Source: Flavobacterium degerlachei
Lineage (GTDB): Bacteria > Bacteroidota > Bacteroidia > Flavobacteriales > Flavobacteriaceae
Assembly (NCBI RefSeq): GCF_900106645.1
Contig: NZ_FNMV01000008.1
Coordinates: 62,001 to 126,000 of the forward strand
Direction: 5' to 3'
Length of the DNA stretch: 64,000 bases
In this document: positions 17,180-26,106 of the stretch, piece by piece
How positions within the stretch are numbered: position 1 is the stretch's first letter
How the letters are laid out: every line of letters starts with the position of its first letter
Position numbers and translations under genes: made by a program
Notes under the pieces: generated by a model
What the model was told of the DNA's origin: nothing
Seen by the model: only the letters and a program-made list of their open reading frames with translations
Database searches by the model: none

Positions 17180-18787
17180 ATGAAAGAAAATCAGACACAA
17201 AAATATTATTGGGGTATTGGATTAGAAAACGAAACCTACATGCAATTAGAAGAATCCTTAATAGTCTCTGGTGAATTTATACAAGAAAGAATTGGTTTTG
17301 AAAAATATAGTCTTGATTATAGAAAATGCTACAAACCGGAAAGCTTAACTCCTTTGTTAAAAAAAGCTTTTGGTTTAAATAAAGAATACAAGGTTAGCCG
17401 AATGATTAATAGTCATTCATTAGAAAAAATGGATATCAACTTCCAGCACAAAACGATTCCAGCCGTTACCCTATTAGGGAATCACGCTGACAATGCTGAA
17501 GTAAAACCTCAATCCATAGACAATCCTGAGTACTCAGGACAGTCTATCATGGAACTTTTTCTAGAGAACCAACCCTACAATATTCAAAGTATGATTACCC
17601 AAAGAGAAAAAACGATGGGTTCCGTGCATTTTGATGGTGATTCTATCGAGTTTGTAACAAAATACTTTGAAAACAGAACCATTCTTGATTCTTGTAATGA
17701 GTTAAAAGCGACCAAAAAATTATTCCTCGATAAAATCAATGAATCAGGCGTACTCAAGGAAAAACTAAATTTCCCTGATTACAACAAGGGAATTAATATG
17801 TTTATGACCAATCAGGAAAATCTTGTTTTGTTTAACAACGGTACCTATCATTTTCATATTACATTACCTACCCTTGCAGAAAATAGCAGAATTGTAGACT
17901 ACGAAACTTTTGACAAAACACATGCTAACGCTATTTATTTGTTACAATGGTTTGAGCCATTTTTTATAGCTACACTAGGAAGTCCTGATATCATGGGAGT
18001 GATTAGTAACAAGTATGATTTAGATAAAAACTTTACTTTAGGTTCTATGCGTAATGCTATGTCACGATACATTGGCGTAGGCACATATAACAAATCAATG
18101 CCTAGAGGAAAAATTCTAACTTACAAAGTAGACGATTTCAGAAAACTATTGAAGTTTGAAAAAGAAGAAAACATTTGGTGGAGAGATCAAATCGAATCGG
18201 AGATGGAATATGAATTACTCCCAGAAGTTGGTCTTGATTTCAATCAGGAAAAAATGTACCAAAGCGGTTTTGAATTTAGAAGCTTTGATGAATTTCCTGC
18301 AACATATTTAAATGATGTTCTTTTTTCTATTGTTCTAATCTGTGAACACGCGTTGAATCTACCGGATATTAAATGGAGTCATGATAGTGTAGCTTGGAAT
18401 AATTTAGTTTTTAAAACTCTAAAATACGGTTACGCAACTGAAATCAATAAAGAAGAAAAGGAAGAAGTATTGGACTTATTACAATTACTTAATCCCTCAG
18501 ACACGAACTACATCACATTCAAAGCTGAATTTGATGCAATTGTATTACTAGATGAATTTTTCTTTAAAATTTTGGCCGTTTTACACGACAAGTACAAAGA
18601 CGACAATGTATGTATAGATGCTATGTGCGGTCAAAAAACAAGTTCTCCTCCAGTATGGGACAACTTTAATAAATACCAAGCAGAGCAACATATGAAGCAA
18701 ATCAGTCCGCAACTTCCTACTAAGATGAGCTATACTCGTAAAAAAAATAATAAAAAATCACAAAGCTTAGTTACAGAGGTATTTTAG
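17180..18787 (+). CDS. Putative carboxylate-amine ligase (glutamate-cysteine-ligase/amidoligase-like)
   Basis: This 535-residue soluble protein shows scattered landmarks of the glutamine-synthetase-like fold used by GCS-type ligases. They are an N-terminal metal-binding GLENE (Glu16, Glu18, in WGIGLENETY), a central strand YHFHITLP (His224, His226), and a C-terminal FEFRSFD (Glu365, Arg367). In this superfamily the acidic and His residues bind Mg-ATP, and the reaction joins a carboxylate to an amine through an acyl phosphate. No close named relative is recognised and the substrate is unknown. The C terminus is basic and lysine-rich (about residues 510-530). Its long untranslated leader is unusual here. 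The papain-like gene lies upstream, separated by 606 bases. The family call is an inference from three short motifs. Confidence 0.5.
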   Translation: MKENQTQKYYWGIGLENETYMQLEESLIVSGEFIQERIGFEKYSLDYRKCYKPESLTPLLKKAFGLNKEYKVSRMINSHSLEKMDINFQHKTIPAVTLLGNHADNAEVKPQSIDNPEYSGQSIMELFLENQPYNIQSMITQREKTMGSVHFDGDSIEFVTKYFENRTILDSCNELKATKKLFLDKINESGVLKEKLNFPDYNKGINMFMTNQENLVLFNNGTYHFHITLPTLAENSRIVDYETFDKTHANAIYLLQWFEPFFIATLGSPDIMGVISNKYDLDKNFTLGSMRNAMSRYIGVGTYNKSMPRGKILTYKVDDFRKLLKFEKEENIWWRDQIESEMEYELLPEVGLDFNQEKMYQSGFEFRSFDEFPATYLNDVLFSIVLICEHALNLPDIKWSHDSVAWNNLVFKTLKYGYATEINKEEKEEVLDLLQLLNPSDTNYITFKAEFDAIVLLDEFFFKILAVLHDKYKDDNVCIDAMCGQKTSSPPVWDNFNKYQAEQHMKQISPQLPTKMSYTRKKNNKKSQSLVTEVF

Positions 18788-18837
18788 TTCCTAAAAGGAT
18801 TAAAACCTCAATTTTCTATAAATTGCACCATTAAATT

Positions 18838-18864
18838 AAAAGCAAGCGTAAACCGCTTGCTTTT
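18838..18864 (+). terminator. Probable terminator of the amidoligase-like gene
   Basis: AAAAGCAAGCG and CGCTTGCTTTT flank a five-base loop. The T-run is only four bases, so termination may be partial. Confidence 0.65.
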
Positions 18865-18936
18865 AGTGTTTTAAAAACACACCGTTAGTAATAGCCTCCA
18901 ACTTCTACAGCCCAATAAAACGTTAAAAAATTACTG

Positions 18937-18951
18937 TGGCACAGTTGTTGG
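18937..18951 (+). promoter_or_regulatory. Sigma-54-like -24/-12 element
   Basis: TGGCAC-AGTTG-TTGG has RpoN-type spacing (twelve bases from the first G to the last TTG base), with G for C at -12. Transcript start is predicted near 18962 and the next start codon is at 19018. Confidence 0.45.
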
Positions 18952-19017
18952 AATTACAGAAAATGTATATACGAAACGCATAAAAAAATTTAATTACAAT
19001 TCTAAAATATAGAAAAT

Positions 19018-19521
19018 ATGAAAACTTTAAAACTAATTGCCGCTGGAATAATTCTACTTGTATCAAGCACATCAAATGCGCAACTTTCAATAAATCTTAA
19101 CATAGGAACAGCTCCTGTTTATCATAATTCAAGGAATGTAGCTGTAGGCTATTATTACATGCCTGACATTCAATCCTACTATGATGTACGAGCTAATCAG
19201 TACATTTATCTAGAAAGAGGAAACTGGAAACGCTCTAGAAATTTACCTAATCAATACAGAAGGTATGATGTAAACAATGGATATAAAGTAGCATTGAATG
19301 ATTATCACGGAAACAGACCTTATACTAACTACAATAATGACAAAACAAGATATTATGTAGGTTATAGAGGAGAGAATCAAAGAACGGTTCAGTATCGAAA
19401 TGATAACCGAATAGACTATAATAAAAAAGAGTCAAAATATCATAAAAATAACAGATATGCTAGTAATAGCAATCAAAAAGGACATGATAAAAATGACCAC
19501 AAAAGATACGACAGACGTTAA
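19018..19521 (+). CDS. Small secreted basic, tyrosine-rich protein
   Basis: This 167-residue protein has a clear signal peptide (MKTLKLIAAGIILLVSSTSNA, cleavage near residue 21), so the mature form is periplasmic or surface-located. The middle part has aromatic repeats of the type YYYMPDIQSYYDVRANQYIY, then GNWKRSRNLP. The last about 60 residues are highly charged and rich in Asn, Lys, Arg and His, probably disordered. Similar short envelope proteins of unknown role are common in Flavobacterium, in my recollection. A sigma-54-like site lies upstream and a strong hairpin terminator follows, so it is its own transcript. No enzyme motif is present. Confidence 0.75.
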   Translation: MKTLKLIAAGIILLVSSTSNAQLSINLNIGTAPVYHNSRNVAVGYYYMPDIQSYYDVRANQYIYLERGNWKRSRNLPNQYRRYDVNNGYKVALNDYHGNRPYTNYNNDKTRYYVGYRGENQRTVQYRNDNRIDYNKKESKYHKNNRYASNSNQKGHDKNDHKRYDRR

Positions 19522-19541
19522 TCATCTAGATTAATAAATAG

Positions 19542-19574
19542 AAAGTGAGTTTCATAACGAAACTCACTTTTTTT
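19542..19574 (+). terminator. Rho-independent terminator
   Basis: AAAGTGAGTTTC, loop ATAAC, GAAACTCACTTT and four further T. It ends the small secreted protein transcript. Confidence 0.9.
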
Positions 19575-19719
19575 ATACCTTTAAAGCGCTGTAAACAACA
19601 AATACAAATTATTAGAACAAAAGCCTCCTAATAAAACAGCATTTCCTTTAAATATCAAATTTTAAGAAACGCATAAATTGCTACGACTAGCTGTATGGAG
19701 TCGCTTAAAAATAAGCATA

Positions 19720-19748
19720 AAAAAAACGGGAATAAATCCCGTTTTTTT
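19720..19748 (-). terminator. Terminator of the TonB receptor gene
   Basis: AAAAAAACGGGA, loop ATAAA and TCCCGTTTTTTT form a hairpin with T-runs on both strands. It lies 21 bases beyond the minus-strand stop codon at 19770. Confidence 0.85.
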
Positions 19749-19769
19749 ATAATTGTATTTTAGTTCGTT

Positions 19770-22388
19770 TTAGAACTTAAAGTTTAATCCTGCTGAAAAA
19801 GTTGTTCCACTAAAACCAAATTGGTTTACTTCCCATGCATATTTAAAACGACCACCTAAGTCGGTAACTACATCACCTTTAGTATCTATTTCATCAGGAT
19901 AAACATTGAATAAATTGTTTACCATCACATTAGCTGATATTGTACTTGTGAATTTGTAAGCAACTCCTAAGTCAGTAATAACTTTCCCTGCAAAAGTTTG
20001 ATCTTTTGAGATATCAGTAGCATGCTGCCAAGTAACTTCACCAAAATAAGTATTATTGAAAATAAGACTAGCTTTGTTCAAATCATAATTAGTCCCTAAC
20101 AATACTTTTGTATTAGGTCTAGCACTTAAAATTCTACCTTGTTCTTTACGGTTAAAGATGTCATATCCGTTAGCCTTCAAAATAGATGGTGTAGCAATTT
20201 GTCCATCAATTTTAGTATTAGCAATATTAGATGCTAAACTAAATGCTAGTTTTCCGTTTCCTAATTCTACATTTTTGTAGTTCAAAACAACATCAACACC
20301 TTTAGTTATAGTGTTAACAGCGTTGATAAAAAACTTCATACTTGTAATGTCATTAGCAATTAACACTTCTTCAACTGGGTTAGTTGTTGTATCATCTGCA
20401 TCAAATCCAACCTCTCCTGAAAACAGAACACGGTCTTTAACTTTTATATGGTAGAAATCAAGAGATGCAGAAAAATTAGCACCTGATCTAAAAGTAATAC
20501 CTGTAGATATATTTTCAGATTTCTCAGCATGTAATTGAGGAACACCTAATCCAATAACTGCTGGATCCACATTGTTAAAAGTCCCTTGATTAGAAATTGT
20601 ACCACCAGAAACAAGCGTTTGAATATTACTCAAATAAATTTGGTGTAAAGCCGGTGCTCTAAATCCTGTACTGTAAGAAGCTCTTACTACAACATCACTA
20701 TTCAGTTTGTAACGAGAGTTTACTTTCCAAGAGAAGTTATCTCCAAAATCTGAATAGTTCTCATATCTTAAAGATCCTCCTATTAAGAAAGCATCTGACA
20801 CATCATAATCTAAGGTAGTATAAACTCCTACGTTATTACGATCTTCATTCAATGCATTTGCAGGTTGTAATCCAGGAAAAGACTGTGCTCCTCCATTTAT
20901 ATAAGATTCTTCTTGACCTGCTCTTGCTTCAAAACGCTCTTTTCTTAATTCTGTACCAAAACCAAAAGTTACTTTATCAAAAGTTCTGCTAAAATCAGCA
21001 TTACCTACTAATTGGCTAAAAGAATATCCACCAACATTAAATGAGGTTGGACTACTTGCACCCAATGAAGGATTTAAGGTACTATCAACAGTATAATCTA
21101 CTTTATTAGAACCCGCTGTTAAACTGAAATCCGAATTAAAACCTAACAATGTAGTTTTTATCCCAATAGATCCCAAATTATCAAAAATATCCGTTTTAAA
21201 AGTTGGTTGAAAACCATTGTAAGTTGTTCCAGCATCATGTAATAAATTGTTAGGATCTGAAATCCAATAAGGAGTTCTATACAAAGCAAAACTCGTTCCT
21301 TTTCTAACATTTATATCTCCAAAAGCATAAAGCGTAGTATTGTCAGAAAGAGGATATTCAGCATTCACTACTAAAGCTCCCATTTTAGAATCTGGTTGTC
21401 CGATAGTCATTCCTAGGTCTGGGTTTTTACTTAACCAATCTCCCCAGTCAGCATCGTCTGCAGCTACTCCAAACAAATCGTCTTTCCCTGGTTTCCCAGC
21501 TCTGTTCGTTTTCTTTTGATCCAAATAAGAAAGATTGAAGTTTACAAAACCTTTGTCAGCAATTTTAAATCCTGAGTTCAAATCAGCTCCAAAATTGAAA
21601 CCATCTCCTTGTGAAGTCACCCCAGATGTAAGATTTACTTCTGTAAAATTAGTTTGCTTTTTAAGGATAATATTTACTACCCCTGCAATTGCATCAGATC
21701 CGTATTGAGAAGAAGCTCCATCACGAAGTACCTCAACTCTTTCGATTGCTGAAAAAGGAATACTTTTCATATCAGTTCCTACCTCACCTTTTCCGGGAGT
21801 ATCATTGATATACACTAATGCACTTTGATTTTTTCTTTTTCCGTTTACCAAAACTAAGGTACGGCTTGGCCCTAATCCACGTAAATCTGCTGGGTCAAAG
21901 TGAGCAGTCGCATCAGATATAGCCTGAGTACTAGAATTAAATGAAGGGATTTTGTATGCTAACATTTTGTCAAACGTTACTTGTCCACTAGACTTAAGAT
22001 CTTCAGCATACAATTTATCTATCGGAACTGCCGAATTTAATACACTACGCACTTTTGATCTATTTCCAGTAACAACAACCTCATCTAGACTGTTATTAGG
22101 GTTCAACTTAAAAACAATAGCGGTAGCAGCACTTGTTACTTCTATACTTTTATTTTGGTATCCTACGTATTTAGCAACCAATGTAACAGGAAATCCTTTT
22201 ACTGTAATTGCAAAATTACCATTTCCGTCTGTGGTCACTCCTTGCGATGTTGCTTGGTCCACAACATTTGAAAAAGGCAACGCTTGTCCATTTTCATCCG
22301 TTACAGTTCCTTTCACTGTTTGGGCATTCATAACTGCAGGTCCTATTATCATAAATAGTACACCTAAAATAAATTGGTTAAATCTCAT
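19770..22388 (-). CDS. TonB-dependent outer-membrane receptor with regulatory-like N domain
   Basis: This complete 872-residue outer-membrane receptor takes up a substrate driven by TonB. It has a signal peptide (about 1-22), a carboxypeptidase-regulatory-like beta domain (about 24-105), and a plug domain (about 110-240). The plug contains LNSAVPIDKL and VEVLRDGASSQYGSDAIAG. A 22-strand-type barrel follows and ends in an aromatic residue (AGLNFKF), as barrels do. It lacks the SusC GVRGANG signature and has no SusD partner nearby, so it is more like ordinary TonB receptors (vitamin, metal or small-molecule type). The ligand is not evident. It is a single gene, with a terminator below it and 600 bases without a gene above it. 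Confidence 0.92.
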   Translation of the reverse strand: MRFNQFILGVLFMIIGPAVMNAQTVKGTVTDENGQALPFSNVVDQATSQGVTTDGNGNFAITVKGFPVTLVAKYVGYQNKSIEVTSAATAIVFKLNPNNSLDEVVVTGNRSKVRSVLNSAVPIDKLYAEDLKSSGQVTFDKMLAYKIPSFNSSTQAISDATAHFDPADLRGLGPSRTLVLVNGKRKNQSALVYINDTPGKGEVGTDMKSIPFSAIERVEVLRDGASSQYGSDAIAGVVNIILKKQTNFTEVNLTSGVTSQGDGFNFGADLNSGFKIADKGFVNFNLSYLDQKKTNRAGKPGKDDLFGVAADDADWGDWLSKNPDLGMTIGQPDSKMGALVVNAEYPLSDNTTLYAFGDINVRKGTSFALYRTPYWISDPNNLLHDAGTTYNGFQPTFKTDIFDNLGSIGIKTTLLGFNSDFSLTAGSNKVDYTVDSTLNPSLGASSPTSFNVGGYSFSQLVGNADFSRTFDKVTFGFGTELRKERFEARAGQEESYINGGAQSFPGLQPANALNEDRNNVGVYTTLDYDVSDAFLIGGSLRYENYSDFGDNFSWKVNSRYKLNSDVVVRASYSTGFRAPALHQIYLSNIQTLVSGGTISNQGTFNNVDPAVIGLGVPQLHAEKSENISTGITFRSGANFSASLDFYHIKVKDRVLFSGEVGFDADDTTTNPVEEVLIANDITSMKFFINAVNTITKGVDVVLNYKNVELGNGKLAFSLASNIANTKIDGQIATPSILKANGYDIFNRKEQGRILSARPNTKVLLGTNYDLNKASLIFNNTYFGEVTWQHATDISKDQTFAGKVITDLGVAYKFTSTISANVMVNNLFNVYPDEIDTKGDVVTDLGGRFKYAWEVNQFGFSGTTFSAGLNFKF

Positions 22389-22988
22389 AAATAGTTTTTT
22401 GATAGTTTGATATAGCTAAGATAGCAAAACTATGTGTTTTCCTTAAAAAAACCTTAAAATATTACGTTTTTATTTGTTTTTTTAGAAATAACACATTTTG
22501 TTGTATTTTGTTAAAAAGCCCTATAAACATTGGTTTATCAAAATTAACTTTCTGCGATTATTCAAATGAACGGCAGCTTTGTATTAACAATTGACTCAAA
22601 CCAAAACTATACTTTTAAACACCAACACTTTAGTGTCTAATAACCGCTAAATTGTCCGTTTACTCCCATGTATATTTAGTAATCAGCTCCATCATTATGT
22701 CGATAAAATAAAGAGGAATTTGCAGCCGTTGATACTGAAACGATACAAATTGAGATTGATAGAAATCGTTACCCAAAAACCGATTCGCTTGTTCAATTGA
22801 ACAAACAGTATCTTAAAGAGCATAAAATTAACAATGGCGCTCCATAAATCGGCATCGATTTAATGTAATTTTACAGAAAAATGTAAATACTAATGATGTT
22901 TAGATAGCATTTAGTTTCCCAAGTGGGAAACTAAAAAATCAGCTATCTTTTAATCTTTCAAAAAAAAAGTTTATTTTTTCTTTAACTT
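22389..22988. other. 600-base gap with no intact gene
   Basis: This stretch separates the TonB receptor from the Gre-like gene. The receptor promoter must lie in its left part, but no exact minus-strand TAnnTTTG was found. It holds one orphan open segment (22707-22847), described separately. The remainder is AT-rich and featureless. Confidence 0.5.
22707..22847 (+). pseudogene. Possible 3' remnant of an unidentified gene
   Basis: An open segment of 46 codons without a start codon ends at TAA 22845-22847. It encodes a protein-like tail including AAVDTETIQIEIDRNRYPKT and LVQLNKQYLKEHK. Codon use is like that of real genes here. A stop codon lies directly upstream in frame. The parent family was not identified, so this could also be chance. 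Confidence 0.3.
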
Positions 22989-23441
22989 TTAATATAAATC
23001 TTCAATGACATAATTAGTGTCATTAAACTGAAAGGAACTTCCTTTTTCTAAACCTCTCATGTTTGCGTAAATTGGGGCTTTAGTTGAAATTCCTACGATT
23101 GTCACTCCGTCCATTTCCACTTTTTCGCTGGAAATACCTATAAAAAAAGTCAATTGGTCTGTAACGACAGCTGCTCCTGGCTCCACAACTGAACTTTCCT
23201 TTGTCACGTCTAATGAATCTAGGAAAGCGAGTCCTTGTTGTGCAAAAGCAAGTTCATCACCTATAGCTTTTAGCAATTCATATTTACCAGCTCTGCGATC
23301 TTCACTCTGGCTGGCAGATTCTTTTTGACTAAAAGTATCTTCGTTGATTTCAGCCTCACGCTTTTTATAATTTTCAATCAACTCATTCTGTTTTTGGATA
23401 CAATCTTCCAATATTCGGTTTTTATCTATTCTATTTTTCAT
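22989..23441 (-). CDS. GreA/GreB-like C-terminal domain protein
   Basis: This 150-residue soluble protein has an N-terminal helical region (about 1-85) rich in Glu, Lys and Gln, like the coiled-coil arm of Gre factors. The C-terminal FKBP-like half (about 90-150) contains EPGAAVVTDQLTFFIGIS, then an ISTKAPIYANMRGLEKGSSF stretch matching the Gre loop where the enzyme grips RNA polymerase. True Gre factors rescue backtracked polymerase through two acidic residues at the arm tip. Here the arm is shorter and its tip (EAEINEDTFSQKE) is acidic but not clearly homologous. It is probably a transcription-associated Gre-domain paralogue rather than GreA itself. It is monocistronic, with a terminator-bearing gap upstream. 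Confidence 0.65.
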   Translation of the reverse strand: MKNRIDKNRILEDCIQKQNELIENYKKREAEINEDTFSQKESASQSEDRRAGKYELLKAIGDELAFAQQGLAFLDSLDVTKESSVVEPGAAVVTDQLTFFIGISSEKVEMDGVTIVGISTKAPIYANMRGLEKGSSFQFNDTNYVIEDLY

Positions 23442-23590
23442 ATTATTAATATCAGGTTAACAAGTTAGAAATATATACTATTTATTTTATAAAATGCATT
23501 CATTGTGCAAACAAATCTAAATAAGTTTATATGAACCGAAACAGCTGAGAAACTGAACAGCAGTTCCTGAGGACAAATAAGCATAAACCA

Positions 23591-23627
23591 AAAACAGCCC
23601 TAAACAAAAATGCAGGGCTGTTTTTTT
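23591..23627 (-). terminator. Terminator below the oxidoreductase gene
   Basis: AAAACAGCCCT and AGGGCTGTTTT form the stem, with T-rich sequence on both strands. It ends the minus-strand TetR/nitroreductase/oxidoreductase unit. Confidence 0.75.
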
Positions 23628-23650
23628 AGATTCTATTTTATAAAGAGTTA

Positions 23651-24646
23651 TTAAATTTTAACGACCATTTTACCTTTATTCTTTCCTTCAAAGAGATCAA
23701 TAAAAGCTTGTGGAATCTGATCAAAACCTTCCACCACTGTTTCTGTGTAAGTCAGCTTTCCTTCTTGTAACCATGTCGCCAATTGCTTCACAGCTTCTGG
23801 GAATTTAGTCGCGTAATTACTTACAATAAACCCTTGCATTAGCGCGCTATTTTTCACTAAAAATGGTTGTACGCTGATACTTTGGGGAATAGATGTTTCA
23901 TTATAAACTGATATTGCCCCACAAATAATCATTCGAGCAAATTTATTAATATTAAAAAGAACCGCATCCGAAATTTCGCCTCCCACATTGTCAAAATAAA
24001 CATCGACTCCGTCTGGACAAGCAGCAGCAATAGCTTCTGTCATATTAGTGGTTGTATTGTAATTAATGGCAGCATCAAAACCAAATTCTGATTTCAGCAT
24101 TTCTACCTTTTCATCTGTTCCAGCAATACCTACAACTCGGCAACCTAAAATCTTAGCTATTTGTCCTACGATACTTCCTACTGCACCCGCAGCTCCAGAA
24201 ACTACGATAGTTTCACCCTTTTGAGGTTTTCCTATTTCGGTTAAACCTAGATAAGCCGTTAATCCAGTCATCCCTAAAACACCTAAATAGGCTGATTGAG
24301 GAATGCTTGTCGTATCAACTTTAGTTAATCCCGTCCCGTTAGATTTTTGAAATTCCTTCCATTCTAACATTCCAGAAACGTAATCCCCTTTACTAAAATC
24401 AGCGTTATTGGATTCCATCACCTCAGCGATAATCCCTGAGCTTATTGGCTTATTCAATTCAAATGGCGGAACATATGATTTTGCATCACTCATTCGCCCT
24501 CTTAAATAAGGATCTACTGAAACATAGCTTGTTCTTAATAGTATTTCTCCAGATTGTATTTGCGGTTGTTCTTCGGTTATCAAAGCGAAGTCAGATAACT
24601 GTGGTTTTCCCGCTGGTCTATTATTTAATAAAATAGTATGATTCAT
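23651..24646 (-). CDS. NADP-dependent medium-chain oxidoreductase (CurA/leukotriene-reductase type)
   Basis: This 331-residue zinc-free medium-chain dehydrogenase/reductase begins NHTILLNNRPAGKPQ, as the curcumin-reductase and leukotriene B4 12-hydroxydehydrogenase group does. The fragment RTSYVSVDPYLRGRM is the group's substrate-side motif. The Rossmann fold shows GAAGAVGSIVGQIAKILG (near residue 150) and VDVYFDNVGG. It reduces activated C=C bonds of enones with NADPH, and a detoxification role is likely. An ATG seven codons upstream (24667) exists, but family proteins start at MNHTILL, so 24646 is chosen. It is the last gene of a TetR-nitroreductase-oxidoreductase set on one strand, with a gap of about 120 bases before it. 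Confidence 0.9.
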   Translation of the reverse strand: MNHTILLNNRPAGKPQLSDFALITEEQPQIQSGEILLRTSYVSVDPYLRGRMSDAKSYVPPFELNKPISSGIIAEVMESNNADFSKGDYVSGMLEWKEFQKSNGTGLTKVDTTSIPQSAYLGVLGMTGLTAYLGLTEIGKPQKGETIVVSGAAGAVGSIVGQIAKILGCRVVGIAGTDEKVEMLKSEFGFDAAINYNTTTNMTEAIAAACPDGVDVYFDNVGGEISDAVLFNINKFARMIICGAISVYNETSIPQSISVQPFLVKNSALMQGFIVSNYATKFPEAVKQLATWLQEGKLTYTETVVEGFDQIPQAFIDLFEGKNKGKMVVKI

Positions 24647-24769
24647 TTTCTTTGTTTTTATATTCATTTACGATTTTCCATTATTGAAATAATTTCTTTA
24701 TCGATAATCTTGTAAACTATTATCTAGTGACAAAAATGGAATTTACAACTAGATGATTTTCAACTAGTA

Positions 24770-25402
24770 TTAGTCTATATATGTTACCAAGTCTTCTTTG
24801 CTTTTTCTAACTTTTGTCAAATTTACCAGCCAGTCTTTATCTGAGTCTCTGTAACCCAAAGCCAATATGACACAACTTCTAAGTCCTTTTTCTTTCAGGT
24901 TTAGAATTTGGTCTAATGCAGCTGGATCAAAACCTTCGATTGGCGTACTGTCAACACCTTCAAAAGCAGCGGCTGCGATAGATTGTGAAAAAGCAATGTA
25001 TGCTTGTCTTGCAGCATGTTGAAAGTTTTCTTCAGCATCTTTTTGTGGGTAGCTATTCAATAACATTTGGCGGTAATTTTCCCATCCTTCATTCTCAAAA
25101 CCACGAACCTCATTAGTAAGATCAAACATTTTATTAATACGCTCTGCCGTATACGTATCCCAAGCTGCAAACACAAGTAAATGCGAACAATCAGTAATCA
25201 CAGATTGGTTCCATCCAATTTCTCTTATTTTTGCTTTTACTTCTGGATTGGTCACAACCATTATCTCAAAAGGTTGTAAACCACTTGAAGTAGGTGCTAG
25301 TGAAGCCGCTTCAATAATCGTGTCTATTTTGTCTTGAGATACTTTTTCACCGTTCATTGCTTTAGCAGCATAACGCCATTTTAATTTTTCTATTAATTCC
25401 AT
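24770..25402 (-). CDS. NAD(P)H-dependent nitroreductase family protein (NfsB-like)
   Basis: This 210-residue FMN enzyme of the NfsB/YdgI type begins LIEKLKWRYAAKAMNGEKVS. The flavin-binding segments AASLAPTSSGLQPFEIMVV (about residue 33-51) and GLRSCVILALGYRD near the C terminus are clear. Members reduce nitro-aromatics, quinones or related electrophiles by two-electron transfer. It sits between a TetR regulator (upstream, 70-base gap) and an enone reductase (downstream), so the group is probably an electrophile-response unit. The spacer above it is a purine-rich tract with repeated AGAGAATAGA on the coding strand. The natural substrate is unknown. Confidence 0.92.
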   Translation of the reverse strand: MELIEKLKWRYAAKAMNGEKVSQDKIDTIIEAASLAPTSSGLQPFEIMVVTNPEVKAKIREIGWNQSVITDCSHLLVFAAWDTYTAERINKMFDLTNEVRGFENEGWENYRQMLLNSYPQKDAEENFQHAARQAYIAFSQSIAAAAFEGVDSTPIEGFDPAALDQILNLKEKGLRSCVILALGYRDSDKDWLVNLTKVRKSKEDLVTYID

Positions 25403-25472
25403 TTTTATATTTTGTTTTATTACTTATTATTTTTTCTATTCTCTCTATTATATGCTCTTTATTCTATTCTCT

Positions 25473-26060
25473 CTATTCTTGTTTCGCACAAATACTACCC
25501 CATGCAGCTTCAAAAGATTCTTTCAGTACTTTATCATTTAATTCGCAAAGCCCTCTATTTTGCATGTTCATTAAAAAAGCCATCGGATATATGCTATAAG
25601 CATAAAGTAAATAGTGCGAAATATCTTTTATAATCCCTTCATTTATACCGCGCAACCATAGATCAAAAAGCGGAGTCATGTGTAAAAGTCCTTCTTGCCT
25701 AGTTTTTTCGTCAATCATGGGCGTATTATCACATTGAGATAAAAAAGAAGCTTCCTCGTTATGCTCCAATTTAAAACTTGACATATTATACCAGATGCGT
25801 TCAAAACTTTTTTTTACAGTTATATTCTGTTCGTATCCTTCAAATGCCGCTGTTGCAAAAGAGACTTTTACATCTAGATACAATTGGTTAACTAAATCCT
25901 GTTTGTTTTCAAAATAGAGATAAATAGTAGCGGGAGAAACATTAGCAACCTTGGCCACTTTAGCCATAGAAGCACCTTGAATCCCTCCGTTGTTAACTAA
26001 ACTAAGCGTAGCACTTAATAGTGCTGAACGTTTAATTTTACTTTTTTGAAGTTGCCCCAT
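25473..26060 (-). CDS. TetR/AcrR-family repressor
   Basis: This 195-residue regulator has an N-terminal TetR helix-turn-helix (about 10-60), including KVAKVANVSPATIYLYFENK, and a helical ligand-binding domain of low conservation. It is the first gene of a minus-strand set with a nitroreductase and an oxidoreductase, which it most likely represses until an electrophile binds. A perfect 14-base palindrome, AATGAACGTTCATT, lies 65 bases upstream, next to a minus-strand TAAATTTG box. That position fits autorepression. No second copy of the operator was found before the nitroreductase gene, so the whole set would be controlled from here. Confidence 0.9.
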   Translation of the reverse strand: MGQLQKSKIKRSALLSATLSLVNNGGIQGASMAKVAKVANVSPATIYLYFENKQDLVNQLYLDVKVSFATAAFEGYEQNITVKKSFERIWYNMSSFKLEHNEEASFLSQCDNTPMIDEKTRQEGLLHMTPLFDLWLRGINEGIIKDISHYLLYAYSIYPMAFLMNMQNRGLCELNDKVLKESFEAAWGSICAKQE

Positions 26061-26106
26061 ATTGCTATTTATTTATGATAAATCGTTTTCTTATTATTGA
26101 AGAGTA

